From positions 1 through 43,088 of the IMG/VR virus record IMGVR_UViG_3300007076_000003: 43,088 nucleotides of DNA; one strand, given 5' to 3'. The notes under the pieces were generated by a model. That model saw only the letters and a program-made list of their open reading frames with translations, had not been told where the DNA came from and did no database searches. Within the stretch, counting starts at the first letter, position 1. Each line of letters opens with the position of its first letter. This document shows, one piece after another, positions 7,227 to 13,743 of the stretch. This DNA comes from a virus. Position numbers and translations under genes: made by a program.

Positions 7227-7429
7227 GCGCCCGTCCTCGCCCGGATCTCCTTGCACTTCGGGCAGACGTCCCGGTAGGGCGTCCCCGCCATGTCGAGGCC
7301 CATCATGCGGGCCCCGCAGAGGGCGATCTTCCCTGGTCGGACGTCGCCCCGGATGAGGTGCGTGAGGGGCGGCCAGGAGTCCAGCGTCTCGGGCTTGGTC
7401 GTCGGTTCGGCCTGCTCTTCGGTCTTCAT
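7223..7429 (-). CDS. Small zinc-ribbon-like protein
   Basis: 68 residues. A disordered, charged N-terminus is followed by THLIRG, LCGARMMG and VCPKCKEI; the His, the lone Cys and the CxxC pair could bind zinc. The pattern H...LCG...CPxC resembles short proteins common in actinophages; this is my recollection of the pattern, not a search result. Its ATG lies only 8 nt from a TACACT -10 element, so its mRNA would be leaderless or nearly so. It is the first gene of the early block and overlaps the integrase start, so a regulatory role in lysogeny or early expression is possible. Confidence 0.65.
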   Translation of the reverse strand: MKTEEQAEPTTKPETLDSWPPLTHLIRGDVRPGKIALCGARMMGLDMAGTPYRDVCPKCKEIRARTGA

Positions 7430-7437
7430 GGTCAGAG

Positions 7438-7465
7438 AGTGTACCGTCGAATCCCAGGGAGTCAA
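7438..7465 (-). promoter_or_regulatory. Sigma70-type promoter giving a leaderless transcript (early block)
   Basis: Minus strand: TTGACT (7465-7460), 16-bp spacer, TACACT (7443-7438). The start codon is 8 nt beyond the -10, so transcription should begin at or within a few bases of the ATG of the zinc-ribbon gene, with no room for a Shine-Dalgarno site. Confidence 0.6.
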
Positions 7466-7590
7466 GTGGAACTTCTGTTGTAGTCCTAGGCCCCTCCGAA
7501 GGAGACCTCTAGACTCTCTACTCGTTCTTCTCCTGACCTGAATCACCATTGGGGGACCCTCAGTAGTATAGACCCCCCTCTGTAGAACCG

Positions 7591-7616
7591 GGGTTCTAGG
7601 ATGGCACAGTTCCTGC
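7591..7616 (-). promoter_or_regulatory. Phage RNA polymerase promoter candidate, copy 1 (before early block)
   Basis: Minus-strand GCAGGAACTGTG followed by CCATCCTAGAACCC. It matches copies at 15763-15788 and 36586-36611 at nearly every position over 26 bp, including invariant GTGCCATCCTAGAACCC. It lies about 160 nt upstream of the early block in the divergent intergenic region. No coding frame explains the shared sequence. Confidence 0.6.
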
Positions 7617-7785
7617 ATGACCTGATCGACGTCATCGACAGCCGCAACTCCTTGAAGAACAAGGACTTGCGACTCCCGATAGACCTGAGCAGGAGACGGA
7701 GGGGAAGGCCCACGCCCACCTAAGATGTTGTCGATGAAGGACTTACGACGATGAACGGAGGAGGCCGACCAGAAGCGGATTCGAG

Positions 7786-7814
7786 TGGACGTCGACCTCG
7801 GGAGAGGGTAGACT
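7786..7814 (+). promoter_or_regulatory. Sigma70-type promoter giving a leaderless transcript (plus-strand pair)
   Basis: TGGACG (7786-7791), 17-bp spacer, TAGACT (7809-7814). The ATG of the UDG-like gene is 8 nt downstream, the same distance as in the divergent minus-strand promoter, and both start codons share the context GACCATGAAG. No Shine-Dalgarno site fits between. Confidence 0.5.
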
Positions 7815-7822
7815 CCAGGACC

Positions 7823-8284
7823 ATGAAGATCGTGCTCATCGGAGAGGCCCCCGTCCAGGGAGCGAGGCGACCCGAGGAGTGGCTGCACCCGCGGTTCTGC
7901 TCGTCGGGACGTCGACTCCTGCTCTACTCGGGCTGGACCCTGGAGGAGCTCGAAGCGAACGTCGAGAGGCGGAACCTGTACCCCCACCCAGTCAAGGCGC
8001 GGGAGTGGCGGGCCGATCGGGCGCGCGCCTTCGCGGAGATCGAGGCCCGGTCGATCCACCCCGACGCCCCCGTGGTCCTGCTGGGCCAGAGGGTGTCCGA
8101 GGCGTTCGGGTTCCCGGGGTGCGACGTGCTGGAGTGGTCCCTGCCGGTCCACGGGACGTTGCAGGGCCGGAACGTCGCGGTCGTCCCGCACCCCAGCGGG
8201 CTCAACCGGTGGTGGAACGACCTCGGGAACCAGGTGGGCGCCCGCCGGTTCCTGCGGGAGCTCATGGACGGCAGGAGGCCGTAG
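7823..8284 (+). CDS. Uracil-DNA glycosylase-superfamily protein
   Basis: 153 residues. The N-terminal strand plus loop VLIGEAP (4-10) corresponds to the UDG water-activating loop (GEAPG-like), and VVPHPSGLN (120-128) corresponds to the leucine-loop motif HPSPLN. This is the architecture of small UDG-superfamily enzymes, though the first motif lacks the usual Asp/Asn and the middle is short. It may remove uracil or modified bases, or be a binding-only relative. The ATG at 7823 is preferred over the in-frame one at 7751, which lies upstream of the promoter. It is one of only two plus-strand genes, and its stop abuts the next GTG. Confidence 0.65.
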   Translation: MKIVLIGEAPVQGARRPEEWLHPRFCSSGRRLLLYSGWTLEELEANVERRNLYPHPVKAREWRADRARAFAEIEARSIHPDAPVVLLGQRVSEAFGFPGCDVLEWSLPVHGTLQGRNVAVVPHPSGLNRWWNDLGNQVGARRFLRELMDGRRP

Positions 8285-9301
8285 GTGGCCCGGCAGATCC
8301 CCTGGTCCATCACGGACGACCGGGGCCGCTGCGTCGACCTCGGGACCGTCCCGGCCGAGTCGGACCAGGACGCCCTCCGCGCGGTCCTCGCGCGCCCCAG
8401 GAAGGACCTCCGGGCCCAGGGGTGGTACCGGGTCAAGGCGGGCGGCGCGGTCGCGAGCGCGGCGGGGGACGAGTTCACGACCGTCGGCACCTCCGCGGGG
8501 ATGCCGACGGACGCCGCGGGGGAGGCCGCCCTCGCCCAGGCCCAGAGGACCCGCGCGGAGGCCGAGAAGGGGCTCCGGGACCTCCTCGCGGACAAGGCGC
8601 GGGCCCGGAAGGCCGAGCGCGAGCTCGACGAGGCCGGCAAGGTCGCCCCGGCGCCGTCGACGGACGGCCGATTCAAGGTCTGGCCGGTGAAGTCCGCGAA
8701 GAGTGACGCCGACCGCCTCGCGGAGGCCATCGGCAAGATCGGGGCGATCCCGCCCGGGGGCATCGACTGGTCCGAGCTCGACCGCAGGATCTACGGGCAC
8801 GCCGGGCTCCCCTGCGCGGGCTGCGGGAAGCCGGCGACCGGGCCCTACGGGGGCGGGCAGGTCATGGGCGAGCCCGTGTGCCACGACTGCGCCCGGGAGA
8901 TCGAGCCGGTCGCACGCGGGCTCGGGTCGAACCCCCAGGCGAACGCCCGGCTCCGGGACATCATGCGCCGGCGCCACGAGGCGGGGATGCGCGGCCGCGG
9001 GACGGCCGGAGACATCGCCCGGGAGGAGGCCGGCGTTCCCGCGCCCCGGCGGTCGAGCGGCGGGTGCGTGCTCGCGGTCGACACCGTGCGAATCCGCTCC
9101 ACCCCGTCCCCGATGATGCCGATGGACGTCCTGGAGGCCTCGGGGAACTGCGCGAACTGCGGGCGGGCGGCGCGGTCCAACGTCGCCTCGAACCCCTTCG
9201 ACCGGGATCCCCAGGGGGCGGCCGACCACGCCCGCCGGACGGTCGTCGACGAGCTCCGGCGGTTCCTCGCCGGGTCGCCCTGCCGGGCGCTCGCCCCCTG
9301 A
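8285..9301 (+). CDS. Unknown protein with zinc ribbons
   Basis: 338 residues starting at a GTG directly after the UDG-like stop (TAGGTG). Residues about 1-60 form a small alpha/beta domain (PWSITDDRGRCVDLG, WYRVKAGG). Then come a coiled-coil-like stretch rich in Ala/Glu/Arg (about 79-125), a four-Cys zinc ribbon (LPCAGCGKPATG and VCHDCAREI), and a second CxxC (NCANCGRAAR) near the carboxyl end. The zinc ribbons and basic helices suggest nucleic-acid binding. I do not recognise the family. Confidence 0.65.
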   Translation: MARQIPWSITDDRGRCVDLGTVPAESDQDALRAVLARPRKDLRAQGWYRVKAGGAVASAAGDEFTTVGTSAGMPTDAAGEAALAQAQRTRAEAEKGLRDLLADKARARKAERELDEAGKVAPAPSTDGRFKVWPVKSAKSDADRLAEAIGKIGAIPPGGIDWSELDRRIYGHAGLPCAGCGKPATGPYGGGQVMGEPVCHDCAREIEPVARGLGSNPQANARLRDIMRRRHEAGMRGRGTAGDIAREEAGVPAPRRSSGGCVLAVDTVRIRSTPSPMMPMDVLEASGNCANCGRAARSNVASNPFDRDPQGAADHARRTVVDELRRFLAGSPCRALAP

Positions 9302-9305
9302 CGCG

Positions 9306-9327
9306 CAGGAGGCTCCTCCGCCTCCTG
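9306..9327 (+). terminator. Hairpin after the plus-strand gene pair
   Basis: CAGGAGG (9306-9312) and CCTCCTG (9321-9327) form a 7-bp stem with an 8-nt loop, starting 5 nt past the stop codon. No T-tract is present, as for most hairpins in this G+C-rich genome. Confidence 0.45.
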
Positions 9328-9428
9328 TAGGGGGCCTAGGATCGACGCGGACCGGAAACGTGCCTTCCGCGTCAGGCTCGCCCTCGCGCGTGCGTCCGCG
9401 GTCCCGGATGAACGTCCTGAAATGAGAG

Positions 9429-9460
9429 GGGCCCGACCCCCCTTCCGAGGAGCCGGGCCC
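9429..9460 (-). terminator. Hairpin after the DUF932 gene
   Basis: GGGCCCG (9429-9435) and CGGGCCC (9454-9460) pair across an 18-nt loop, 21 nt beyond the DUF932 stop on the minus strand, followed by CTCTCATTT. It faces the plus-strand hairpin at 9306, as expected between convergent units. Confidence 0.45.
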
Positions 9461-9480
9461 GCGAGGACGGCCGGGGAACC

Positions 9481-10512
9481 CTAGCCGGCCGCCTGCGTCG
9501 CGAGCTCGAAGACCTCCTCCTTGAAGCCGGCGGAGGTCCCGAGCAGGTTCGAGTAGACCCGGGCGTCACGGCTGTCGCCCTTCACCCGGCGGGCGTGGTC
9601 GGACCACTCCGTCACGGCGTTGAAGGCGTGCCAGACGGTCCCGGTCTGGTAGGTCCGGGCGCTGTCCAGGTTCGCGAGCCACGAGCCAATCGTCTCCTGC
9701 GCGCGCTCGTGGGCCGCCCGGTCGGTCGCGGTGGTCGGGGTGCCGCGGAGGGCCCCGAACGCCCGCTCGTAGACCTTGAGGAAGAAGATCCGGCGGTCCT
9801 CCTCCGTCATCGGGGTGGACGCGAGACGCTGGACGGTCGTCCGGCGCTCGCCGGCCGCCTTGTCCAGGACGTTCATCGCCGCGACCGCCTCCGCGACGCG
9901 GTCCCGGGCGTTCAGGGTGTGCCGGATCCGGACGCCCGCGGTCGCCATCGCGAGGGTGTTCGCGCAGACCACGCGGACCTCGGTCGGCAGGATGATGAGG
10001 GAGCCCGTCCCGTCGTGGCTGTTCGAGAAGAGCAGGAAGTTCCGGACGAGGTCCGACCCGCCCGCGCCGTCCGCGAGGTACTCGCCCCGCGGGACGAGGG
10101 CGAAGACGTTCCGACCGCCGCGGAGGCTTCCGGCCGTCTCGGCCAGCTGGGTAGCCTTGGCGCGGGAGAGGCCCTCGACGAGGTCCGCGAGCTCGTCATT
10201 CTGGAAGACCTCGTACCCCTTGCCGACGACCTCGAAGACGTCCGCCGTGTCCGACCGGACGAGGGCGACCTTGTCGGGCGATCGGTAGAGGTCCGCGGAG
10301 GCGGGCCCGTCGAGGTCGACGGGGTTGGATCCGGACGGGATGACGGCCGCGCGGTCGATGTAGATCGGCGACCGCTCGACGCGCCATCCGAGGCCCGCGA
10401 GACGGAAGGCCTCGCGGACGGTCGGGGCTTGCGGGAGGACCTGCCCGAGCCCGTGCCACGCGCCGGTGCGCGCGAGAACGAGGCCGTCGGTCGAAGTGAT
10501 TTCGTGCGACAT
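9481..10512 (-). CDS. DUF932 (phage/plasmid-like protein, TIGR03299 type)
   Basis: 343 residues, the normal length of the family. The N-terminal ARTGAWHGLGQVLPQAPTV and the GWRVERSPIY strand are hallmarks of DUF932, as are KVALVRSDTADVFEVVGKGYEVFQN and RVVCANTLAMA in the middle. Function is unknown; these genes are common on phages and plasmids and often sit near recombination genes. AAGGA precedes the ATG. The gene is the last of the minus-strand right-end block, separated from its upstream neighbour by 125 nt with two palindromes. Confidence 0.85.
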   Translation of the reverse strand: MSHEITSTDGLVLARTGAWHGLGQVLPQAPTVREAFRLAGLGWRVERSPIYIDRAAVIPSGSNPVDLDGPASADLYRSPDKVALVRSDTADVFEVVGKGYEVFQNDELADLVEGLSRAKATQLAETAGSLRGGRNVFALVPRGEYLADGAGGSDLVRNFLLFSNSHDGTGSLIILPTEVRVVCANTLAMATAGVRIRHTLNARDRVAEAVAAMNVLDKAAGERRTTVQRLASTPMTEEDRRIFFLKVYERAFGALRGTPTTATDRAAHERAQETIGSWLANLDSARTYQTGTVWHAFNAVTEWSDHARRVKGDSRDARVYSNLLGTSAGFKEEVFELATQAAG

Positions 10513-10574
10513 GATGGGTTCCTTCGGTAGAGGTCTGCGGAGGAGGGAGAATTTCCCTCGTCCGGAGAACCCTA

Positions 10575-10594
10575 CCCCGGCGGAGGCTCCGGGG
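10575..10594 (-). terminator. Short GC hairpin between DUF932 and the upstream unit
   Basis: CCCCGG (10575-10580) and CCGGGG (10589-10594) form a 6-bp stem with an 8-nt loop, 44 nt beyond the stop of the 223-residue gene. A second palindrome, ATAGAG-GCT-CTCTAT, lies at about 10599-10613 and could be an operator for DUF932. Confidence 0.35.
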
Positions 10595-10637
10595 CCAATA
10601 GAGGCTCTCTATCGTCGGGTCGTGCGGTCGTAAGTTC

Positions 10638-11309
10638 TTATTCCGTGCGCCCTTCCGGCGGTCCGTACTCGCCCCCGAAACCGACGCGGGCGACCCAGAC
10701 GAGGGCTTGGAGGCCTGCCGGGTCGACCCCGACGCGGGATGCCGCGAGCGTGTAGGCGTCCTGGACGGCCCGCAGGACGGCCCGCGGGACCCCGATGATG
10801 CCGTCATCCCCGAGGGCGATCCGGGCCGCGTGCCGGTCGACGACCACGGCGGAGACGTCGCCCGCGAGGGCCCGGGCGAACGCGGAGACCTTGGGCCCCG
10901 TCACGGCGGAGACCCCGAGACGCTCGCGGATGATGCGGGCCGCCTTGGACCGCTGGGCCCCGTACGTAGCGAACGGCGGGCAGGGGTCCCCGTCGAGGGC
11001 CGCGAGGATGAACGCGGGCAGGTCCGCTACCAGGAGGTGCCACGAGGTTGCGGGCGACAGGGTCGCGGCGGCCGCGATGACGGTCTCCGGGGTGAGGTCG
11101 TCGGACCGGAGACCCCGAGCGTCCCGTACTTCCCACGCGAGCACCTCTAGGCGCCCGCGCTCGACCCGGTACCACGCGAGGGCGACCGCGCGGCCCTCCG
11201 CCGTGAGCATGCGCCGGGAGGCCCGCTCCGCCCCGAGGATGCGGCCCGCGTACTCCGCGACGCATTCTAGGTGGGCGCGGTCGCGCTTGGGGAGGGATAG
11301 GCTACCCAC
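10638..11309 (-). CDS. Unknown protein resembling HhH-GPD DNA glycosylases
   Basis: 223 residues from a GTG that overlaps the previous stop (GTGGGTAG). Residues 133-166 read VSAVTGPKVSAF followed by VVVDRHAARIA. This fits the helix-hairpin-helix and catalytic strand of endonuclease III (GVGRKTAN then AVDTHIFRV). Lys140 and Asp158 are 18 residues apart, the exact spacing of E. coli EndoIII Lys120 and Asp138. No Fe-S cysteine cluster is present. Several actinophages carry short proteins of this look. It could be a DNA glycosylase/lyase or a non-catalytic relative. The match is by motif only. Confidence 0.6.
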   Translation of the reverse strand: MGSLSLPKRDRAHLECVAEYAGRILGAERASRRMLTAEGRAVALAWYRVERGRLEVLAWEVRDARGLRSDDLTPETVIAAAATLSPATSWHLLVADLPAFILAALDGDPCPPFATYGAQRSKAARIIRERLGVSAVTGPKVSAFARALAGDVSAVVVDRHAARIALGDDGIIGVPRAVLRAVQDAYTLAASRVGVDPAGLQALVWVARVGFGGEYGPPEGRTE

Positions 11310-11703
11310 GGCCGGCCGCCTCCTCCGCGTCGAGCTCGCGAGCGTACCGGCCGCCCGCGACCCTCGGGGCGTGCTCCGCGGTCGCGAGGTCGAAGGCGAC
11401 CGGGGCGACCTCCACCCCGATAGCGTCCTGCCGATGGAGGCGGGCGAGGTACCCCGCGACCTCGACGGCCGCCGCGCGCTCGACGTCGAGGCCCGCGGAG
11501 GGCCGCACGGTCGTGAACGTGCACGAGGGTTCCGCGGTCCCGAGCCAGTACCCATCCGCCCGCGTGAACGTGCCGGATGCGTACTGACGGCCGAAGAAGC
11601 GCGCGACCGCGCCCGCGCGAGCGTCGACCGTGTCCCGGTCGAGGAGGGAGGGATCACCCTTGCGGGCGAGCCCGATGTAGAACGTAATCCGAACGTGTTT
11701 CAT
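11302..11703 (-). CDS. Unknown protein
   Basis: 133 residues, unrecognised. It opens with a beta strand (MKHVRITFYIGLARKG), contains a central FFGRQYASGTFTRADGYWLG segment that looks like a compact alpha/beta fold, and ends in a charged helix (RYARELDAEEAAGRG). It overlaps the following gene by 8 nt and is probably co-translated with it. Confidence 0.65.
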   Translation of the reverse strand: MKHVRITFYIGLARKGDPSLLDRDTVDARAGAVARFFGRQYASGTFTRADGYWLGTAEPSCTFTTVRPSAGLDVERAAAVEVAGYLARLHRQDAIGVEVAPVAFDLATAEHAPRVAGGRYARELDAEEAAGRG

Positions 11704-11730
11704 GGTAGGTTCCAGAGTCGAAGGGTGAGA

Positions 11731-12213
11731 CTAGAATCCGCCGCGCTCGACCGCCGCGCGGAGACCGTATCGGAACGCGTGAAGGGTGAAGGCCGATTGA
11801 TCGACCGGGAAGGCGCCGTGGCGGGCCCGGTAGGAGACCTGCCCTCGGACCTCGACGTCCGCGAGCGTGCACGCGTCCGGCGACGCCCCGAGGGCCCGGA
11901 GGCGGGCGACCGCGCGAGCGGAGGCGACGACCTCGCCCGCGAGCGTGAAGGGTAGGCGGCCCTCGACGTGCTCGACGTCGTGCCAAGCGCGGACGCGAGC
12001 GTTCCCGTTCGGGCCGAATAGGGCGCCCTCGACGTGCTCGCCCGACACCGGGACCACGGGCCCGACCGCGTCGACCTCGACGGCCGCGAGGAGGGCCGCG
12101 AGCGTGCTCGGGGCGTTCGGGACCACGCGGGCCCGGATACCCCGGAGGGCGCAATCGGCCGTGACGGCCGCGAGCATGGACCGGGCCGCCGCATGGACGC
12201 GAGCGCAGATCAT
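11731..12213 (-). CDS. Unknown protein with conserved-looking HD/FP-DQ pattern
   Basis: 160 residues; its ATG overlaps the upstream stop (ATGA). After an Ala-rich helical start, residues about 75-145 show AWHDVEHVEGRLPF, LAGEVVASA, VRGQVSYRARHG and FPVDQSAF. This HD...GE...GQ...FPxDQ order recalls unnamed proteins in actinophage and plasmid modules, often near DUF932. No function is known to me. The longer in-frame upstream start lies inside the neighbouring gene and is rejected. Confidence 0.65.
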   Translation of the reverse strand: MICARVHAAARSMLAAVTADCALRGIRARVVPNAPSTLAALLAAVEVDAVGPVVPVSGEHVEGALFGPNGNARVRAWHDVEHVEGRLPFTLAGEVVASARAVARLRALGASPDACTLADVEVRGQVSYRARHGAFPVDQSAFTLHAFRYGLRAAVERGGF

Positions 12214-12398
12214 GACGTCACCCGCGACGCGTCGATCCATCGGGCCGTCCCGCCGTCCTGCGAGACGAGGATCCGCGCGACCCCATAGGCTTGCTTGACG
12301 TCGTGGACGTCGACCACGGCGGCCCATCCGTCGGCCGTGATCCGGACCTTGGTCCCGATGAGTTTCGCGAGGTACCCGATTCCCGATTGTGCGTTCAT
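12210..12398 (-). CDS. Small unknown protein
   Basis: 62 residues, predicted mostly beta (TKVRITADGWAAVVDVHDVK and ARILVSQDGGTARWI), like a small barrel domain. Start and stop both overlap neighbours by 4 nt. An alternative ATG three codons upstream (MGLM) exists. Confidence 0.6.
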   Translation of the reverse strand: MNAQSGIGYLAKLIGTKVRITADGWAAVVDVHDVKQAYGVARILVSQDGGTARWIDASRVTS

Positions 12399-12505
12399 GA
12401 GCCCCATCCGTGAGCGTGAAGGATCGCCGAGACGTGCGCGAGCAGGAGGGCCGCGACGGTCGCGACCGTGAGTCCTGCCCCTATCCATGCGATTGTCCGT
12501 CCCAT
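12395..12505 (-). CDS. Single-pass membrane peptide
   Basis: 36 residues: a basic start (MGRT), one hydrophobic helix (IAWIGAGLTVATVAALLLAHV) and a short His-containing tail. GCGGGG lies just upstream of the ATG, and the stop overlaps the next gene (ATGA). Likely the first gene of the 12505-to-10638 unit. Confidence 0.55.
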   Translation of the reverse strand: MGRTIAWIGAGLTVATVAALLLAHVSAILHAHGWGS

Positions 12506-12850
12506 TGTACCCCGCAATGCCGGATCCATCGGCGAACCGAACGCGAGAACATGAGGGAATCCGGGACCTCGCGGAAAACGGCACCCCGGCCCACTGTCGG
12601 CCGCTCTCCCCGCACCCCGATGGAGCCCGATGCGACCCTCCGGCACCCTCGGGCCGTGCCGTGAGGGATGGACTATCCCTCGCGGAGCCCGTTCCCCGGG
12701 CCGCCAAGGGGTCCGAGGAGGGCCGCAGGGCCCAGGAGGCCCAGAAGGAGACGCGTTCCATCCATCGCGCGCTCCATCTTGCGCACGCGCGCGCGTTCTC
12801 TGGGTTCGATGGCCCCAGGGGGGGACCACCATGCGGCCCGCACCACGTAA
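12506..12850. other. About 345 bp without a convincing gene
   Basis: This is the upstream region of the minus-strand unit starting at 12505. Possible frames lack ribosome-binding sites and have poor composition. It contains GAGGGAT-ggact-ATCCCTC (12663-12681), a 7-bp stem or operator-like palindrome, and runs of G/C. I see no clear -10/-35 pair and no copy of the phage promoter motif, so the promoter of the unit is not located. Confidence 0.5.
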
Positions 12851-12885
12851 CCCGCTCGCATTTTCTACACTGAAATGCGAGCGGG
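12851..12885 (-). terminator. Strong hairpin terminator
   Basis: A perfect 13-bp inverted repeat (CCCGCTCGCATTT at 12851-12863 and its complement at 12873-12885) with a 9-nt loop, 10 nt after the stop of the 113-residue gene on the minus strand. The stem carries A/T pairs at the loop side and ends in GC pairs. Confidence 0.7.
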
Positions 12886-12895
12886 TCGCGCGTGG

Positions 12896-13237
12896 CTAGC
12901 CGTCGAGCTCCTCGAAGGGGATGCTGTTGTCCGGGAGGACGTCGCCCTGCACTTCGAGAGCCGCTTCCGCCTCCTTCATCGCCGCGCGGATGGCCTTCGC
13001 CTTCGCGACGAGGTCCAGCTGCTTCGGCTTCCGGATGGCGATCGTGTGCGTTCGCCCCAGCGTCGGGACCTGCGGGATGTTCGCGGGCACCCCTCGTTCC
13101 CTCTGGGACTCCAGGAGCTTGCGGTTATAGTTGTGCGGCTCGTACACCTGGCACGTCGACTCCAGCGGCGTGCCCCGGCGGGCCGGGTCGGTGAACGGGC
13201 GGAACGGGATCGGGGTCTTCTTGGCCTTCTCGGTCAT
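12896..13237 (-). CDS. Unknown protein
   Basis: 113 residues, unrecognised. A proline/basic N-terminus (KKTPIPFRPFTDPARRG) is followed by a helical C-terminal half (QLDLVAKAKAIRAAMKEAEA). Its ATG overlaps the upstream stop (ATGA) and it is directly followed by the strong hairpin at 12851-12885, so it closes this transcription unit. Confidence 0.65.
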   Translation of the reverse strand: MTEKAKKTPIPFRPFTDPARRGTPLESTCQVYEPHNYNRKLLESQRERGVPANIPQVPTLGRTHTIAIRKPKQLDLVAKAKAIRAAMKEAEAALEVQGDVLPDNSIPFEELDG

Positions 13238-13395
13238 GGTCGTCGGTGCTCCTTGTACTTCGGTTTCGTTCGTCCGTGGGCGGGTCGCCGGTTGGCGTTC
13301 TCCCCGCGGTTTGCTCGACAGAAGGCGCAGCGCCAGAGGAGTCGACGTCGTGCCCGGTCCTCCCGGGACGTTATCTCGACTTCCGGCGTCCGCAC
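13234..13395 (-). CDS. Small basic protein with one CxxC
   Basis: 53 residues from a GTG that shares a base with the upstream stop (TAGTG); its own stop overlaps the next ATG. The sequence is highly basic with WRCAFCRANRG in the middle and a KPKYKEHRRP end. A single CxxC is not enough for a zinc site alone, so it might dimerise. Coupled start and stop overlaps support the call. Confidence 0.5.
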   Translation of the reverse strand: MRTPEVEITSREDRARRRLLWRCAFCRANRGENANRRPAHGRTKPKYKEHRRP

Positions 13396-13568
13396 TACTT
13401 CCCCTTGTGCCCCTTCATCGCCTCCCCGTGGGCCTTGGAGTGGCCGCCCTTCTCGCGGTACCCGTGGGCGTGCGCGGCGGCTGCTTGTCGGACGGCGCCG
13501 GCGCGCGTCGGGTAGACGTGACCGTGCTTGCCCCACTTGTAGCCGCCCTTGACGTGGTTGATCGGCAT
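13395..13568 (-). CDS. Small basic His/Gly/Ala-rich protein
   Basis: 57 residues beginning MPINHVKGGYKWGKHGHVYP and ending in Lys/His/Gly. The pattern of a short beta start and a Lys/Arg-Ala helix resembles small hypothetical proteins frequent in phage genomes; no function is known. It lies 3 nt after the acidic 38-residue gene. Confidence 0.6.
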   Translation of the reverse strand: MPINHVKGGYKWGKHGHVYPTRAGAVRQAAAAHAHGYREKGGHSKAHGEAMKGHKGK

Positions 13569-13571
13569 GTC

Positions 13572-13688
13572 CTACTCCTGATCGGTCTCGACGGTCTCGA
13601 AGAGGCTCGACTCCTCGTCGTCCTCGTCCTCCTCCTCATCACACGGGTCATCGTCGGCGCACCAGTACCCGCGGTACACACCGGGCAT
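13572..13688 (-). CDS. Small very acidic protein
   Basis: 38 residues: MPGVYRGYWCADDDPCDEEE, then more Asp/Glu and SLFETVETDQE. The start has GAAGGGA about 8 nt upstream. Its ATG and first codons lie in one arm of the strong inverted repeat 13682-13726, so translation may depend on the hairpin being open. The size makes the call tentative, but the following gene begins 3 nt later. Confidence 0.5.
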   Translation of the reverse strand: MPGVYRGYWCADDDPCDEEEDEDDEESSLFETVETDQE

Positions 13689-13726
13689 CGGAGGTTCCCT
13701 TCAACAGGGGGATCCTCCGATGCCCG
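13682..13726 (-). terminator. Strong hairpin (terminator or start-site switch)
   Basis: A perfect 13-bp inverted repeat: CGGGCATCGGAGG (13682-13694) and its complement (13714-13726), with a 19-nt loop that itself contains CCCT/AGGG. On the minus strand it begins 17 nt after the stop of the 215-residue gene. Its distal arm holds the start codon of the acidic 38-residue gene, so it may both end the upstream transcript and control the next start. Confidence 0.6.
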
Positions 13727-13743
13727 TGACGTGCGCGCGGAAC

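Noticed and set aside
7223-9229. Long minus-strand frame covering the plus-strand genes
   Set aside because: Only its last 69 codons, from the ATG at 7429, look like a real protein. The rest is antisense to the UDG-like and zinc-ribbon genes.
12673-12861. 62-codon minus-strand frame in the gap before 12505
   Set aside because: Starts in the terminator hairpin, has no ribosome-binding site, and its Leu/Gly/Pro product is what G+C-rich noncoding DNA would give.
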